Translations under genes and position numbers: made by a program | The notes under the pieces: model-generated | Told to the model about the DNA's origin: nothing | Database searches by the model: none | Seen by the model: the letters and a program-made list of their open reading frames with translations, nothing else | From: Streptomyces sp. HD | Lineage (GTDB): Bacteria > Actinomycetota > Actinomycetes > Streptomycetales > Streptomycetaceae | Direction of reading: 5' to 3' | DNA: 64,000 nucleotides | NCBI RefSeq assembly: GCF_028369295.1 | Contig: NZ_JAQMYP010000015.1 | Location: 62,001 to 126,000, forward strand | Part shown: positions 1-7,309 of the stretch, in pieces | How positions within the stretch are numbered: the stretch's first letter is position 1 | Layout of the letters: each line of letters begins with the position of its first letter

Positions 1-1154
1 AGCAGCCCCGGTTCCCCGTCGGGCACTTCCTGGCCGTCCTCGTCGACGACACGCGCGTGCCACCCCGGTACCGGCACGCCCGTCGTCCCGGGCCTGATGT
101 GTTCGTCGGCCGCGGAGATGAAGATGTGCAGCAGCTCGGTGGCGCCGATGCCGTTGATGATGCGCAGCCCGGTCCGCTCGTGCCAGGCCTGCCAGGTTGC
201 GGCGGGCAGGTTCTCGCCCGCGGAGACACAGCGGCGCAGCGAGGTGATGTCGTGCGAGTCGAGCTCGTCCAGCATCGCGCGGTACGCCGTCGGCGCGGTG
301 AACAGCACCGACACCCGGTGTTCGCCGATCGCGGGCAACAGCTGTCTGGGACCGGCCTGTTCGAGGAGCAGGGCGCTGGCGCCGGCCCGCATCGGGAAGA
401 TGACGAGTCCACCGAGGCCGAAGGTGAAGCCGAGCGGGGGACTGCCGGCGAAGACATCGCCCACATGTGGTTGCAGCACATGTTCCGAAAAGGTGTCCGC
501 TATGGCGAGCACATCCCGGTGGAAGTGCATACAGCCTTTGGGGCGTCCGGTGGTCCCCGAGGTGAAGGCGATCAGCGCGACGTCGTCGGCCGCGGTGTCG
601 GCGGCGGGATACGGCGCGTCGGGTGCCGGGCGGCGCAGCAGGTCGTCGGGGGCGTCACCGCCGTACGTCGCGATCCGCAGGCCGGGTATCTCGGCCTTGG
701 CGAGGTCGTCGACGGCCCGGATGTCGCACAGCGCGTGCCGCACCTCGGCTATCTCGCACATGGTCGCAAGCTCGTGCGGCCGCTGCTGGGCCAGCACCGT
801 GACGGCGACCGCGCCCGCCTTCAGCACCGCCAGCCAGCAGGCCGCCAGCCACGGTGTCGTCGGGCCGCGCAGCAGCACCCGGTTGCCCGGGACGACGCCG
901 AGGTGGCCGGTGAGCACATGGGCGAGCCGGTCGACGTGGGCGCGCAGTGTGCCGTACGTCCATGTAGGGCCGGACGGGGTGTGGAACACGGGCCGCTCGG
1001 CATCGGGGCCGTCGAGCAGTTCGGCGGCGGCGTTGAGCCGTTCGGGGTAACGCAGCCCCGGCAGGTCGAAGCGGAGCTCGGGCCACTGGTCGGGCGGTGG
1101 CAGATGCTCGCGGGCGAAGCTGTCGACGTGGGCGGAGCGGTGCAGACCGGCCAT
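1..1154 (-). CDS. AMP-dependent acyl/aryl-CoA ligase (partial, C-terminus off the left edge)
   Basis: This is the N-terminal about 384 residues of an ANL-superfamily adenylating enzyme, which activates a carboxylic acid with ATP and transfers it to CoA. The reading frame starts MAGLHRSAHVD and carries the phosphate-binding motif TSGTTGRPKGC near residue 210, followed by the adenine-site stretch GIGATELLHIF. The overall look is of the benzoate/2-aminobenzoate-CoA ligase branch. That assignment rests on family resemblance only, and the substrate cannot be read. The gene is divergent from an acyl-CoA dehydrogenase and a RidA gene, so a catabolic acyl-CoA pathway is likely. The C-terminal domain with the catalytic lysine lies outside the window. 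Confidence 0.85.
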   Translation of the reverse strand, partial: MAGLHRSAHVDSFAREHLPPPDQWPELRFDLPGLRYPERLNAAAELLDGPDAERPVFHTPSGPTWTYGTLRAHVDRLAHVLTGHLGVVPGNRVLLRGPTTPWLAACWLAVLKAGAVAVTVLAQQRPHELATMCEIAEVRHALCDIRAVDDLAKAEIPGLRIATYGGDAPDDLLRRPAPDAPYPAADTAADDVALIAFTSGTTGRPKGCMHFHRDVLAIADTFSEHVLQPHVGDVFAGSPPLGFTFGLGGLVIFPMRAGASALLLEQAGPRQLLPAIGEHRVSVLFTAPTAYRAMLDELDSHDITSLRRCVSAGENLPAATWQAWHERTGLRIINGIGATELLHIFISAADEHIRPGTTGVPVPGWHARVVDEDGQEVPDGEPGL

Positions 1155-1411
1155 GGCGGTTCGCCCCCTTGCCGTGTGGGCTGCCTTATGGGCGTCGTGC
1201 TGTGCACGTGGTGCGGGTGGGCATCGCGGTGGGCCAAGCGACCCCGGGGGAGTGTGGGTGCGTTTCCCCGGACCCGCTTACCACAGGGAGCGTATCGTGT
1301 TGGTGACGACAGTCAATGGTGCGCGATATCGTCGAGATGGTCCGGCGAAGAGGTCCGTCGAGCAGGTCGTCGCGAGCGTCCGTCGCGGACGGCTCCGCAG
1401 GGAGGTCGGCA

Positions 1412-2629
1412 ATGCCCGCATTCTCACTCGATCCGACGCAAACCGCCTGGTGTGCGGAGCTGCGCGCCCTGGCCGCCGAACGTCTGCGCCCGCTCGCGGA
1501 GAAGGGCGAACCCGGGCACGTCAACCGCGCGCTCGTCGCCGAACTCGGTCAACTGGGCCTGCTGGAGCGGCTGTTCACCTCCGGCGCGGTCGACCTGTGC
1601 CTGATGCGGGAGTCCCTCGCGTACGCCTGCACGGAGGCGGAGACCGCGCTCGCCCTGCAGGGGCTGGGCGCCCACCCCGTGCACGCGTACGGCACCCCGG
1701 CCCAGCGGGAGCGCTGGCTGCCCCGGGTGGCCGAGGGCAGTGCGGTGGCGGCCTTCGCGCTGAGCGAGCCGGGCGCCGGGTCGGACGCGGCGGCGCTGGA
1801 GCTACGGGCGGAACGGGACGCCGAGGGGGGCGACGGGGAGGGCGCCGGCTCGGACACCGAGGGGGCGAGTAAGGGGGCGACCGAACCGCCCGTCGCCGAG
1901 CCCGACGGCCCCGCCCGCTGGCGGCTCACCGGCGAGAAGTGCTGGATCTCCAACGCCCCCGAGGCCGACTTCTACACCGTCTTCGCCCGCACCACCCCAG
2001 ACGCCGGATCCCGCGGAGTGACCGCCTTCCTGGTCCCCGCCGACCGGCCCGGCCTCACCGGGGCGGGCCTCGACATGCTGTCCCCGCACCCCATCGGCGC
2101 CCTCGCCTTCGACTCCGTCCCCGTCACCACCGACGACATGCTCGGCGAGCCCGACCGCGGTTTCCGGGTCGCCATGGGCACCCTCAACCTCTTCCGGCCC
2201 AGCGTCGGCGCCTTCGCCGTCGGCATGGCGCAGGCCGCCCTGGACGCGACCCTCGCCCACACGGCCGAGCGGGACGCGTTCGGCGGCAAGTTGAAGGACC
2301 TTCAGGCGGTCGCCCACCAGGTCGCCGAGATGGCCCTGCGCACGGAGGCGGCCCGCCTCATGGTGTACGCGGCGGCGACGGCGTACGACGAGAAAGCGGC
2401 GGACGTGCCGGGACGGGCGGCGATGGCGAAGCTGCTCGCGACGGAGACCGCGCAGTACGTCGTCGACAAGGCGGTCCAACTGCACGGTGCCCGGGCCCTG
2501 CGCCGCGGTCATCTGCTCGAACACCTCTACCGCGAGGTGCGCGCGCCGCGTGTCTACGAGGGCGCCAGCGAAGTCCAACGCGGCATCATCGCAAGGGAGT
2601 TGTACGCGACCGTGGAGGCCGGCCAGTGA
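1412..2629 (+). CDS. Acyl-CoA dehydrogenase family protein
   Basis: This 405-residue flavoenzyme should oxidise an acyl-CoA to its enoyl-CoA using FAD. It has the usual order: helical N-terminal domain, beta-domain with FALSEPGAGSDA and the KCWISNAPEADFY stretch, and C-terminal helical domain with the QLHGARALRRGHLLEHLYREVRAPRVYEGASEVQ motif region. An acidic, low-complexity insert near residues 135-165 (GGDGEGAGSDTEGASKGATEP) interrupts the beta-domain and is unusual for the family. The ATG at 1412 is chosen because GGAGG lies 6 bases upstream; an in-frame upstream extension lacks homology. The stop overlaps the RidA start (GTGA), so the two are co-translated. Confidence 0.9.
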   Translation: MPAFSLDPTQTAWCAELRALAAERLRPLAEKGEPGHVNRALVAELGQLGLLERLFTSGAVDLCLMRESLAYACTEAETALALQGLGAHPVHAYGTPAQRERWLPRVAEGSAVAAFALSEPGAGSDAAALELRAERDAEGGDGEGAGSDTEGASKGATEPPVAEPDGPARWRLTGEKCWISNAPEADFYTVFARTTPDAGSRGVTAFLVPADRPGLTGAGLDMLSPHPIGALAFDSVPVTTDDMLGEPDRGFRVAMGTLNLFRPSVGAFAVGMAQAALDATLAHTAERDAFGGKLKDLQAVAHQVAEMALRTEAARLMVYAAATAYDEKAADVPGRAAMAKLLATETAQYVVDKAVQLHGARALRRGHLLEHLYREVRAPRVYEGASEVQRGIIARELYATVEAGQ

Positions 2630-3024
2630 GCACCGAGCGCGTCAACCCGCCCGACCTGTCCCCGCCCACCGGCTTCTCCCACGCGGTCGTCGCCACCGGC
2701 TCACGGGTCGTCTTCCTGGCCGGCCAGACCGCCCTCGACGCGGACGGCAAAGTCACCGGGGCCACCCTGCCCGAGCAGTTCGAGCGGGCCCTGGCCAATC
2801 TGCTGGCGGCACTCACCGCGGCCGGCGGCACCCCCGCCGACCTCGCCCGGGTGACGGTCTACGCCACCGATGTCGCCGCGTATCGCACACAGGCCGGCGA
2901 ACTCGGCCGTGTCTGGCGGCGGTTGGCGGGGCGGGACTATCCGGCGATGGCGGTCGTCGAGGTCGTACGGCTGTGGGACGAAGAGGCGATGGTGGAGCTC
3001 GACGGGTTCGCCGTGCTGCCGTAG
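2626..3024 (+). CDS. RidA family protein (enamine/imine deaminase-like)
   Basis: This 132-residue protein has the Rid (YjgF/YER057c) fold: FLAGQTALDADGKV near the N-terminus, FERALANLLAALTAAGGTPADLARVTVYATDV in the middle and YPAMAVVEVVRLWDEEAMVELDGFAVLP at the end. Archetypal RidA has an arginine in a late R.xV motif that binds the imine; here the comparable segment reads AMAVVEVVRL, so deaminase activity is uncertain. It starts at GTG 2626, overlapping the dehydrogenase stop by four bases. It probably handles a reactive intermediate of the same catabolic step, which is inferred from linkage only. Confidence 0.88.
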   Translation: MSTERVNPPDLSPPTGFSHAVVATGSRVVFLAGQTALDADGKVTGATLPEQFERALANLLAALTAAGGTPADLARVTVYATDVAAYRTQAGELGRVWRRLAGRDYPAMAVVEVVRLWDEEAMVELDGFAVLP

Positions 3025-3081
3025 CTCCCGCTCATGCGAGGGGGCCCCTCATGCGGGGTTCCGTCAATGCGGGGGTCCCGC

Positions 3082-3276
3082 TCACGCCGCCATCGCGAGG
3101 CGCTCGGCCGGCACCCGGTGCGGCGCGACGACGCGGCCGTCGGGCAGCAGCTCACCGCTGTCGTCGAAGACGATCGCCCCGTCGCAGAGCAGGCTCCAGC
3201 CCTGCTCGGGGTGTGCCGACACCACATGTGCGCTGTGGTTGCCGGAGGAAGGGCACGAAGGCTGGTGGGAACACAT
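3082..3276 (-). CDS. DUF5999 family small protein
   Basis: This 64-residue protein reads MCSHQPSCPSSGNHSAHVV, then HPEQGWSLLCDGAIVFDDSGELLPDGRVVAPHR. It is the compact Streptomyces family with an N-terminal CxxxPxC pair and a conserved GWSLLC core. Its function is unknown. The ATG at 3276 is selected because GGAGG sits 6 bases upstream, whereas the longer frame has no ribosome-binding site. The gene is convergent with the RidA gene and monocistronic. The two cysteines of the first segment could bind a metal, but with so few ligands this is only a suggestion. Confidence 0.8.
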   Translation of the reverse strand: MCSHQPSCPSSGNHSAHVVSAHPEQGWSLLCDGAIVFDDSGELLPDGRVVAPHRVPAERLAMAA

Positions 3277-3514
3277 GGCGCACCTCCACATCGGGCGGAC
3301 GAGCCGTGTGGTTCGTCCATATGGGTAGACCATGCGCCCGCCGCGACCTCATCGGAACGGCCGGTCATGAACCGTGACAACACGCGGACAACACTCTGAC
3401 CGATCCACGACGGTCGGGGCGGACTCGCCACCGAGTGGGTGACGGTCACGTCCGCGGGCGCACCCGGCGGGTACCAGTGGAAGGCCCCACTCCGCCCACC
3501 CGGGAGGTCATCCC

Positions 3515-3958
3515 ATGCCCCTGCGCCCCGCTCTCGCCACCGCCGCCTGCGCCGCGCTGCTCCTGCTGGTCGCCGCGCCCTCGGCCCCCGCTCACTCCGG
3601 GGCGGCCGCGGGCCCCGAGGAGATCGTGACCATCGACAACACGGGCCGTATGTCCGCGGACGGCACCGTCACCCTGTCCGGTACCTACCGCTGCGTCGAC
3701 AGTGTGGGCCCGGTGTTCGTGAGCGCCTCCATCAGCCAGCGGACCGAGACCGTCCGATACGCCATCGGCGGCACCTCTGCCGTGTGCGACGGCAAGCTGC
3801 ACCGCTGGGAGAACAAGAGCAAGTCCGCCCCGACCACGCTCAAGCACGGCAAGTCGGACGTCGAGGCCACCATCGTGGAGCTCCACCCCGTCGGCATCCT
3901 GCCGCTGCCCCGCTTCCACGCACTGCTGAAGGAGAACATCATGCTGAAGAAGGCGTGA
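3515..3958 (+). CDS. Secreted DUF6299 family protein
   Basis: This 147-residue protein begins with a Sec signal peptide (residues 1-26, cleavage near APAHS) and continues with VTIDNTGRMSADGTVTLSGTYRC, a single beta-sandwich-like domain with two cysteines (C60 and C93 region) that may form a disulfide. It resembles the actinobacterial DUF6299 family of unknown function. A clear GGGAGG ribosome-binding site precedes the ATG at 3515. A strong hairpin follows the stop, so it is likely transcribed alone. No partner gene is evident. Confidence 0.8.
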   Translation: MPLRPALATAACAALLLLVAAPSAPAHSGAAAGPEEIVTIDNTGRMSADGTVTLSGTYRCVDSVGPVFVSASISQRTETVRYAIGGTSAVCDGKLHRWENKSKSAPTTLKHGKSDVEATIVELHPVGILPLPRFHALLKENIMLKKA

Positions 3959-3990
3959 CGGCGGCCCACCTACCGCACGACGCGGGCCAC

Positions 3991-4012
3991 GCCCCTCCCG
4001 GTCGGGAGGGGC
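3991..4012 (+). terminator. Hairpin terminator after the DUF6299 gene
   Basis: A perfect 9-bp stem (GCCCCTCCC / GGGAGGGGC) with a GGTC loop begins 33 bases after the stop codon. There is no U tract, as is usual in Streptomyces. Confidence 0.7.
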
Positions 4013-4075
4013 GCCGTGTCATCTGCCGCTCGCACGCCCTGACTTATATGTGCGGGTGCCACATAGGCAGTTACC

Positions 4076-4237
4076 TCATGTGTGGGTGTCACATGTGTGC
4101 GTGTCACACGGGTGGGTGGGATACGGGTGGTTGCCCGGCTCACCGCTCGGCCAGGTGAAGAGCCGCATGTTCGTGGCCCGGTGGTCCTGGAACCAGGACG
4201 CGACCGCCGCCGTGTCACCCGCGAAGACCCGGCTCAT
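4076..4237 (-). CDS. Small ORF coupled to the upstream dehydrogenase, possibly a truncated gene
   Basis: This 53-codon frame starts at ATG 4237, overlapping the dehydrogenase stop as ATGA. A good GAGGAG site lies 6 bases upstream inside the dehydrogenase. The first about 35 residues (MSRVFAGDTAAVASWFQDHR, then ATNMRLFTWPSGEP) look like ordinary protein. The tail degenerates into HPYPTHPCDTHTCDTHT, encoded by a short repeat of TGTGTGGGTGTCACA type. I do not recognise the family. The pattern suggests the 5' end of a formerly longer second operon gene that was cut off and now ends in repeat sequence. It could equally be a genuine small protein. Confidence 0.45.
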   Translation of the reverse strand: MSRVFAGDTAAVASWFQDHRATNMRLFTWPSGEPGNHPYPTHPCDTHTCDTHT

Positions 4238-5202
4238 GCTCGCTCCTCGGGGCGTACGGGGACGGACTGTCGTACGGGGACGGACAACGGTGCGGGTGCG
4301 GGTGCGGGCTCGGGGTCGGAGCCGCCGTCGGTGCGCGTCTCCAGCGCCCGCAGTACGGCCACCATGTCCTCGCCGCCGTACCCCTGCGCCACCGTCTCCT
4401 GGAACAGGCTGTGGCAGACGTCGAGCAGCGGGGAGGCCAGGTCGGCCCTGCGGGCGGCCTCGGCGATCAGGCGGTTGTTCTCCAGGACGTTGGTGACGGC
4501 CGCCTGGACGGTGAAGTCGCGGTCCAGCAGCTTGGACCCCTTGGTACGGGAGACGGCGCTGGCCATCGGGCCCGCGTCCAGGACGTCGCGGAGCAGGCGC
4601 TGGTCGAGGCCGTGCCGGTCGGCGAAGTGGAACGCCTCGGTCAGCCCGGTGACCAGGGTGATCAGGAAGAGGTTCACCGAGAACTTCATCAGCAACGCGC
4701 CCGGGACGGGACCACAGTCGAACATCTCCCGGCACATGGGCGCGAGCAGGGGCCGTACGGCAGTCACGGCGTGTTCGTCACCCGCCAGCATCCCCACCAG
4801 TTCGCCCTGCTCGGCCGGGACGCGGGAGCCGGAGACGGGGGCCTCGACATACCTCCCGCCCGCCGCCCGGATGTCACCCTCAAGGCCGCCCGAGTACTCG
4901 GCCGAGGTGGTGCCCATGTGGACGACGGTGTGGCCGGCGACGCGCGTGGCGAAGTCCGGGGTGCCGCGCCCCAGCACCGTGTCGACGGCGGCCTCGTCGG
5001 CCAGCATCAGGATCACGGTGCCGGCCCGTTCGAAGACCTCGGCGGGGCTCGCCACGACCACGGCTCCGTCGGCGCGCACGGGCTCGCACCGCTCGGGCGT
5101 GCGGTTCCACACGACGAGGGGTGTCCCGGCCCGGGCGAGGTTCAGCGCCATGGGCTGCCCCATGACCCCGAGACCGACGAAACCGACGAAATCGACGTGC
5201 AC
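4234..5202 (-). CDS. NAD(P)-dependent oxidoreductase, 3-hydroxyisobutyrate dehydrogenase family
   Basis: This 322-residue enzyme has an N-terminal Rossmann motif, VGFVGLGVMGQPMALNLARAG. The substrate-binding segment is VEAPVSGSRVPAEQGELVGMLAG, and the all-alpha C-terminal domain has the catalytic lysine context GALLMKFSVNL. The family oxidises beta-hydroxy acids; here the substrate is unknown. The C-terminal 30 residues are a proline/valine-rich tail (PEPAPAPAPLSVPV). I chose GTG at 5202 over an ATG at 5247 because that ATG lies inside a palindromic operator. The gene is divergent from a TetR regulator and probably controlled by it. Confidence 0.85.
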   Translation of the reverse strand: MHVDFVGFVGLGVMGQPMALNLARAGTPLVVWNRTPERCEPVRADGAVVVASPAEVFERAGTVILMLADEAAVDTVLGRGTPDFATRVAGHTVVHMGTTSAEYSGGLEGDIRAAGGRYVEAPVSGSRVPAEQGELVGMLAGDEHAVTAVRPLLAPMCREMFDCGPVPGALLMKFSVNLFLITLVTGLTEAFHFADRHGLDQRLLRDVLDAGPMASAVSRTKGSKLLDRDFTVQAAVTNVLENNRLIAEAARRADLASPLLDVCHSLFQETVAQGYGGEDMVAVLRALETRTDGGSDPEPAPAPAPLSVPVRQSVPVRPEERA

Positions 5203-5232
5203 GATGAGCGCCCACTCTCGGTTGGCCAGGAC

Positions 5233-5248
5233 TATGACGGCAGTCATA
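5233..5248. promoter_or_regulatory. TetR operator copy 1
   Basis: The 16-bp inverted repeat TATGACGGCAGTCATA (half-site TATGAC, 4-base spacer) lies between the divergent dehydrogenase and TetR genes. Confidence 0.7.
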
Positions 5249-5260
5249 GTAGCCGACCTC

Positions 5261-5276
5261 TATGACAGTGGTCATA
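5261..5276. promoter_or_regulatory. TetR operator copy 2
   Basis: A second inverted repeat, TATGACAGTGGTCATA, has the same half-sites as the copy 28 bp away centre to centre. A pair of sites in a divergent promoter is typical of TetR-type control of both genes. Confidence 0.7.
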
Positions 5277-5316
5277 GGATGGGTTGCGGAGAGTTCGACG
5301 AAGGGAGAGACCGACG

Positions 5317-5952
5317 ATGTCCGAACGGGGGCCGCGCGAGCGGATGGTCTTCAGCGCGGCTCAGCTCATCCGGCGCGACGGGGTCGCCGCCACCGGGATG
5401 CGCGAGGTCGCCGCCCATGCCGGTGCGCCGCGCGGTTCGCTCCAGCACTACTTCCCCGGCGGCAAGGAGCAGCTGGTCAACGAGGCGGTGGGCTGGGCGG
5501 GGAGGTACGCGGGGAACCGGGTCGCCCGCTTCCTGGCCGCGTTGCCCGAGCCGACGCCCGGAGGGCTGTTCGCCGAGATGGTGCGGCAGTGGACCGATGA
5601 GTACGAGGCGGCCGGGTTCGCCGGGGGCTGTCCCGTGGCCGCCGCCACGGTGGACTGGGCGGAGTCCACCACGTCCACACGGGAGGCCGCGGCAGCCGCC
5701 TTCGCCACCTGGACCGGCCCGGTGGCGCGCGCCCTGGCCGACATGGGCGTGCCCGAGGAACGGGCCGGTGCGCTGGCCACGCTCATGATCAGCACCCTGG
5801 AGGGAGCGATCCTGATGGCGCGCGCCGAACGGGACGTGCGCGCCCTGACGACCGTTGTCCGGGAACTCGGGCCACTGCTCGACGGGGCGGTGAGCGACGA
5901 AGCGGTGGCCGATGGGGCGGTGGGTGACGGGGCGGCGGGCAAGGACGACTGA
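5317..5952 (+). CDS. TetR/AcrR family transcriptional regulator (LmrA/YxaF-like)
   Basis: This 211-residue regulator has an N-terminal helix-turn-helix reading ERMVFSAAQLIRRDGVAATGMREVAAHAGAPRGSLQHYFPGGKEQL (residues 8-55). The LmrA/YxaF-type ligand domain carries the FAGGCPVAAATVDWAE motif. The C-terminal tail is a low-complexity repeat (SDEAVADGAVGDGAAGKDD). The start follows GGGAGA by 8 bases. Two palindromes in the divergent intergenic region are its likely binding sites, giving autoregulation and control of the neighbouring dehydrogenase. The ligand is unknown. Confidence 0.88.
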   Translation: MSERGPRERMVFSAAQLIRRDGVAATGMREVAAHAGAPRGSLQHYFPGGKEQLVNEAVGWAGRYAGNRVARFLAALPEPTPGGLFAEMVRQWTDEYEAAGFAGGCPVAAATVDWAESTTSTREAAAAAFATWTGPVARALADMGVPEERAGALATLMISTLEGAILMARAERDVRALTTVVRELGPLLDGAVSDEAVADGAVGDGAAGKDD

Positions 5953-6034
5953 CCGGCCGGGTCACGCGCATCTGGTCGCCGTGGGTCCCTCCAAGTGACG
6001 TCCAATCCGGTTGCCGCGAATCGATCTCGCGACC

Positions 6035-6040
6035 TACCGT
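6035..6040 (+). promoter_or_regulatory. Candidate leaderless promoter (-10) of the M24 gene
   Basis: TACCGT lies 6 bases before the ATG, with TTGCCG at 6011-6016 upstream (18-base spacer). No ribosome-binding site exists before the ATG, so transcription probably begins at the start codon. Confidence 0.5.
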
Positions 6041-6046
6041 CGGCCC

Positions 6047-6739
6047 ATGGCGGACGACGAACCCACGCGCGCGGCCCGGCTGTTGGACGCTCAGGCGAAG
6101 GCGGAGCGGCTCTTCGCGGAGATCGGGGAACGCGGGCTCGTCGCGCCCGGCCAGGGGGAGCGGGCGGTCAGTGACCGGGTGCGGGACCTGGCGAACGAAC
6201 TGTTCGGCACCACCCGGCACTGGCACAAGCGGATCGTGCGCTCGGGGCCGAACACGTTGATGCCGTACCGGGAGAACCCGCCGGACCGGGTGATCGGCGC
6301 GGACGACATCGTGTTCGCCGACTTCGGGCCGATCTTCGAGGAGTACGAGGCCGACTTCGGGCGGACCTTCGTGCTGGGCGACGACCCGGTCAAGTGGCGG
6401 CTGCGGGACGATCTGCCGGAGGTCTTCGCCGCCGGGAAGCGGTACTTCGAGAGCGATCCCGACATCACCGGGAAGCGGCTCCACGCCGAGGTCGAGCGGC
6501 TGGCCGCCGAGGCCGGGTGGGAGTTGGGCGGCTGGCATGCCGGGCACCTGGTCGGGGAGTTCCCGCACGAGTGGATCGACGGCGCCGACGTGGAGTCGTA
6601 CATCGCGCCCGGCAACGACACCCCGCTGCGCCGTACCGACAAGGCGGGGCGTCGCTGTCACTGGATCCTGGAGATCCATCTCATCGACCGGGGACGGGAG
6701 TTCGGCGGGTTCTACGAGGAACTGCTCACTCTCGGCTGA
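6047..6739 (+). CDS. M24 (pita-bread) metallopeptidase family protein
   Basis: This 230-residue protein has the pita-bread fold of creatinase and aminopeptidase P. Metal-ligand candidates occur in order: the two aspartates of DIVFADFGPIFEEYEADFGRTF (about residues 85-107), the histidine of GWHAGHLVGEFPHEW (about 165-178) and the glutamate of WILEIHLIDRG (about 208-218). It lacks the N-terminal creatinase-like domain of prolidases, so it is a single catalytic domain. Members often hydrolyse Xaa-Pro or act on small amides; the substrate here is open. No ribosome-binding site precedes ATG 6047, and a -10 hexamer lies 6 bases upstream, suggesting leaderless translation. Confidence 0.85.
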   Translation: MADDEPTRAARLLDAQAKAERLFAEIGERGLVAPGQGERAVSDRVRDLANELFGTTRHWHKRIVRSGPNTLMPYRENPPDRVIGADDIVFADFGPIFEEYEADFGRTFVLGDDPVKWRLRDDLPEVFAAGKRYFESDPDITGKRLHAEVERLAAEAGWELGGWHAGHLVGEFPHEWIDGADVESYIAPGNDTPLRRTDKAGRRCHWILEIHLIDRGREFGGFYEELLTLG

Positions 6740-6759
6740 CAGATGGGCCAGGCGGGCCA

Positions 6760-6810
6760 GGCGGCCAGGCGGAACAGGCGGCCAGGCGGAACAGGCGGCC
6801 AAGCGGAACA
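6760..6810. repeat. 17-bp tandem repeat, three copies
   Basis: The unit GGCGGCCAGGCGGAACA occurs at 6760, 6777 and (one change) 6794. It runs straight into the following hairpin, whose arm begins with the same GGCGGCC core. Confidence 0.85.
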
Positions 6811-6838
6811 GGCGGCCGGCCGTTCGGCCGGCCGCCTG
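6809..6838. terminator. Long GC hairpin between convergent genes
   Basis: A 14-bp perfect inverted repeat (CAGGCGGCCGGCCG / CGGCCGGCCGCCTG) separated by TT lies between the M24 gene and the convergent small secreted protein gene. It could end both transcripts. Confidence 0.75.
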
Positions 6839-6868
6839 TGATCTCTGCCCGGTGAGGGGCAGGCCCGC

Positions 6869-7153
6869 CTAGAAGGCGGTGTTGTTGCAGCCCATCGTCG
6901 ATCCGAGGTGGTTGGCCTGGCTTCCGGACTGGCCCTCGCCGTTGAGGCCGTTGCCCAGAACGCCGTTGAGCACGCCGACGATGCCCAGGATGTCGAGGTT
7001 CAGGTCGTGGGACTTGCACTGGGTGCTCTGCTGCACCTTGACGTTGTTGCCCCGGCCGTCGCCCCGGCCATCGGCGTGGGCGGTGCCTGCGGCCAGGGCT
7101 CCGACGCTGGTGAGGGCAGCGACCAGGACGGCGGCCTTGCGAAGCTTGTGCAT
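6869..7153 (-). CDS. Small secreted protein, unknown function
   Basis: This 94-residue protein has a signal peptide (MHKLRKAAVLVAALTSVGAL to AHA, cleavage near residue 27). The mature part of about 67 residues is rich in Gly, Asn and Gln and has two cysteines (CKSHDLN and MGCNNTAF). It contains the hydrophobic segment NLDILGIVGVLNGVLGNGLN. Similar small exported proteins are common in Streptomyces; they resemble chaplins or rodlins in size and amphipathicity, but the sequence lacks the chaplin motif. GGAGA precedes the ATG by 4 bases. A surface role is a guess from composition. Confidence 0.75.
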   Translation of the reverse strand: MHKLRKAAVLVAALTSVGALAAGTAHADGRGDGRGNNVKVQQSTQCKSHDLNLDILGIVGVLNGVLGNGLNGEGQSGSQANHLGSTMGCNNTAF

Positions 7154-7309
7154 GTCATCTCCGGTGGAGTGTGGAGTGAGGTGGATGCGGCACGGGAGGA
7201 AATGACCCCGTACAATCAGGGAAGATTAATTAGAAATGCCCCAAATCGTCCCTTGGCGCGCCGAGTTTCGTGATCTTGTGTCGGAAACCGGGTGGCCAGG
7301 AGGGATCCG

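Noticed and set aside
3037..3060. GAGGGGGCCCCTC palindrome after the RidA gene as a terminator
   Set aside because: The stem is only about six base pairs with almost no loop and is surrounded by short ATGCGGGG-type repeats, so support is weak.
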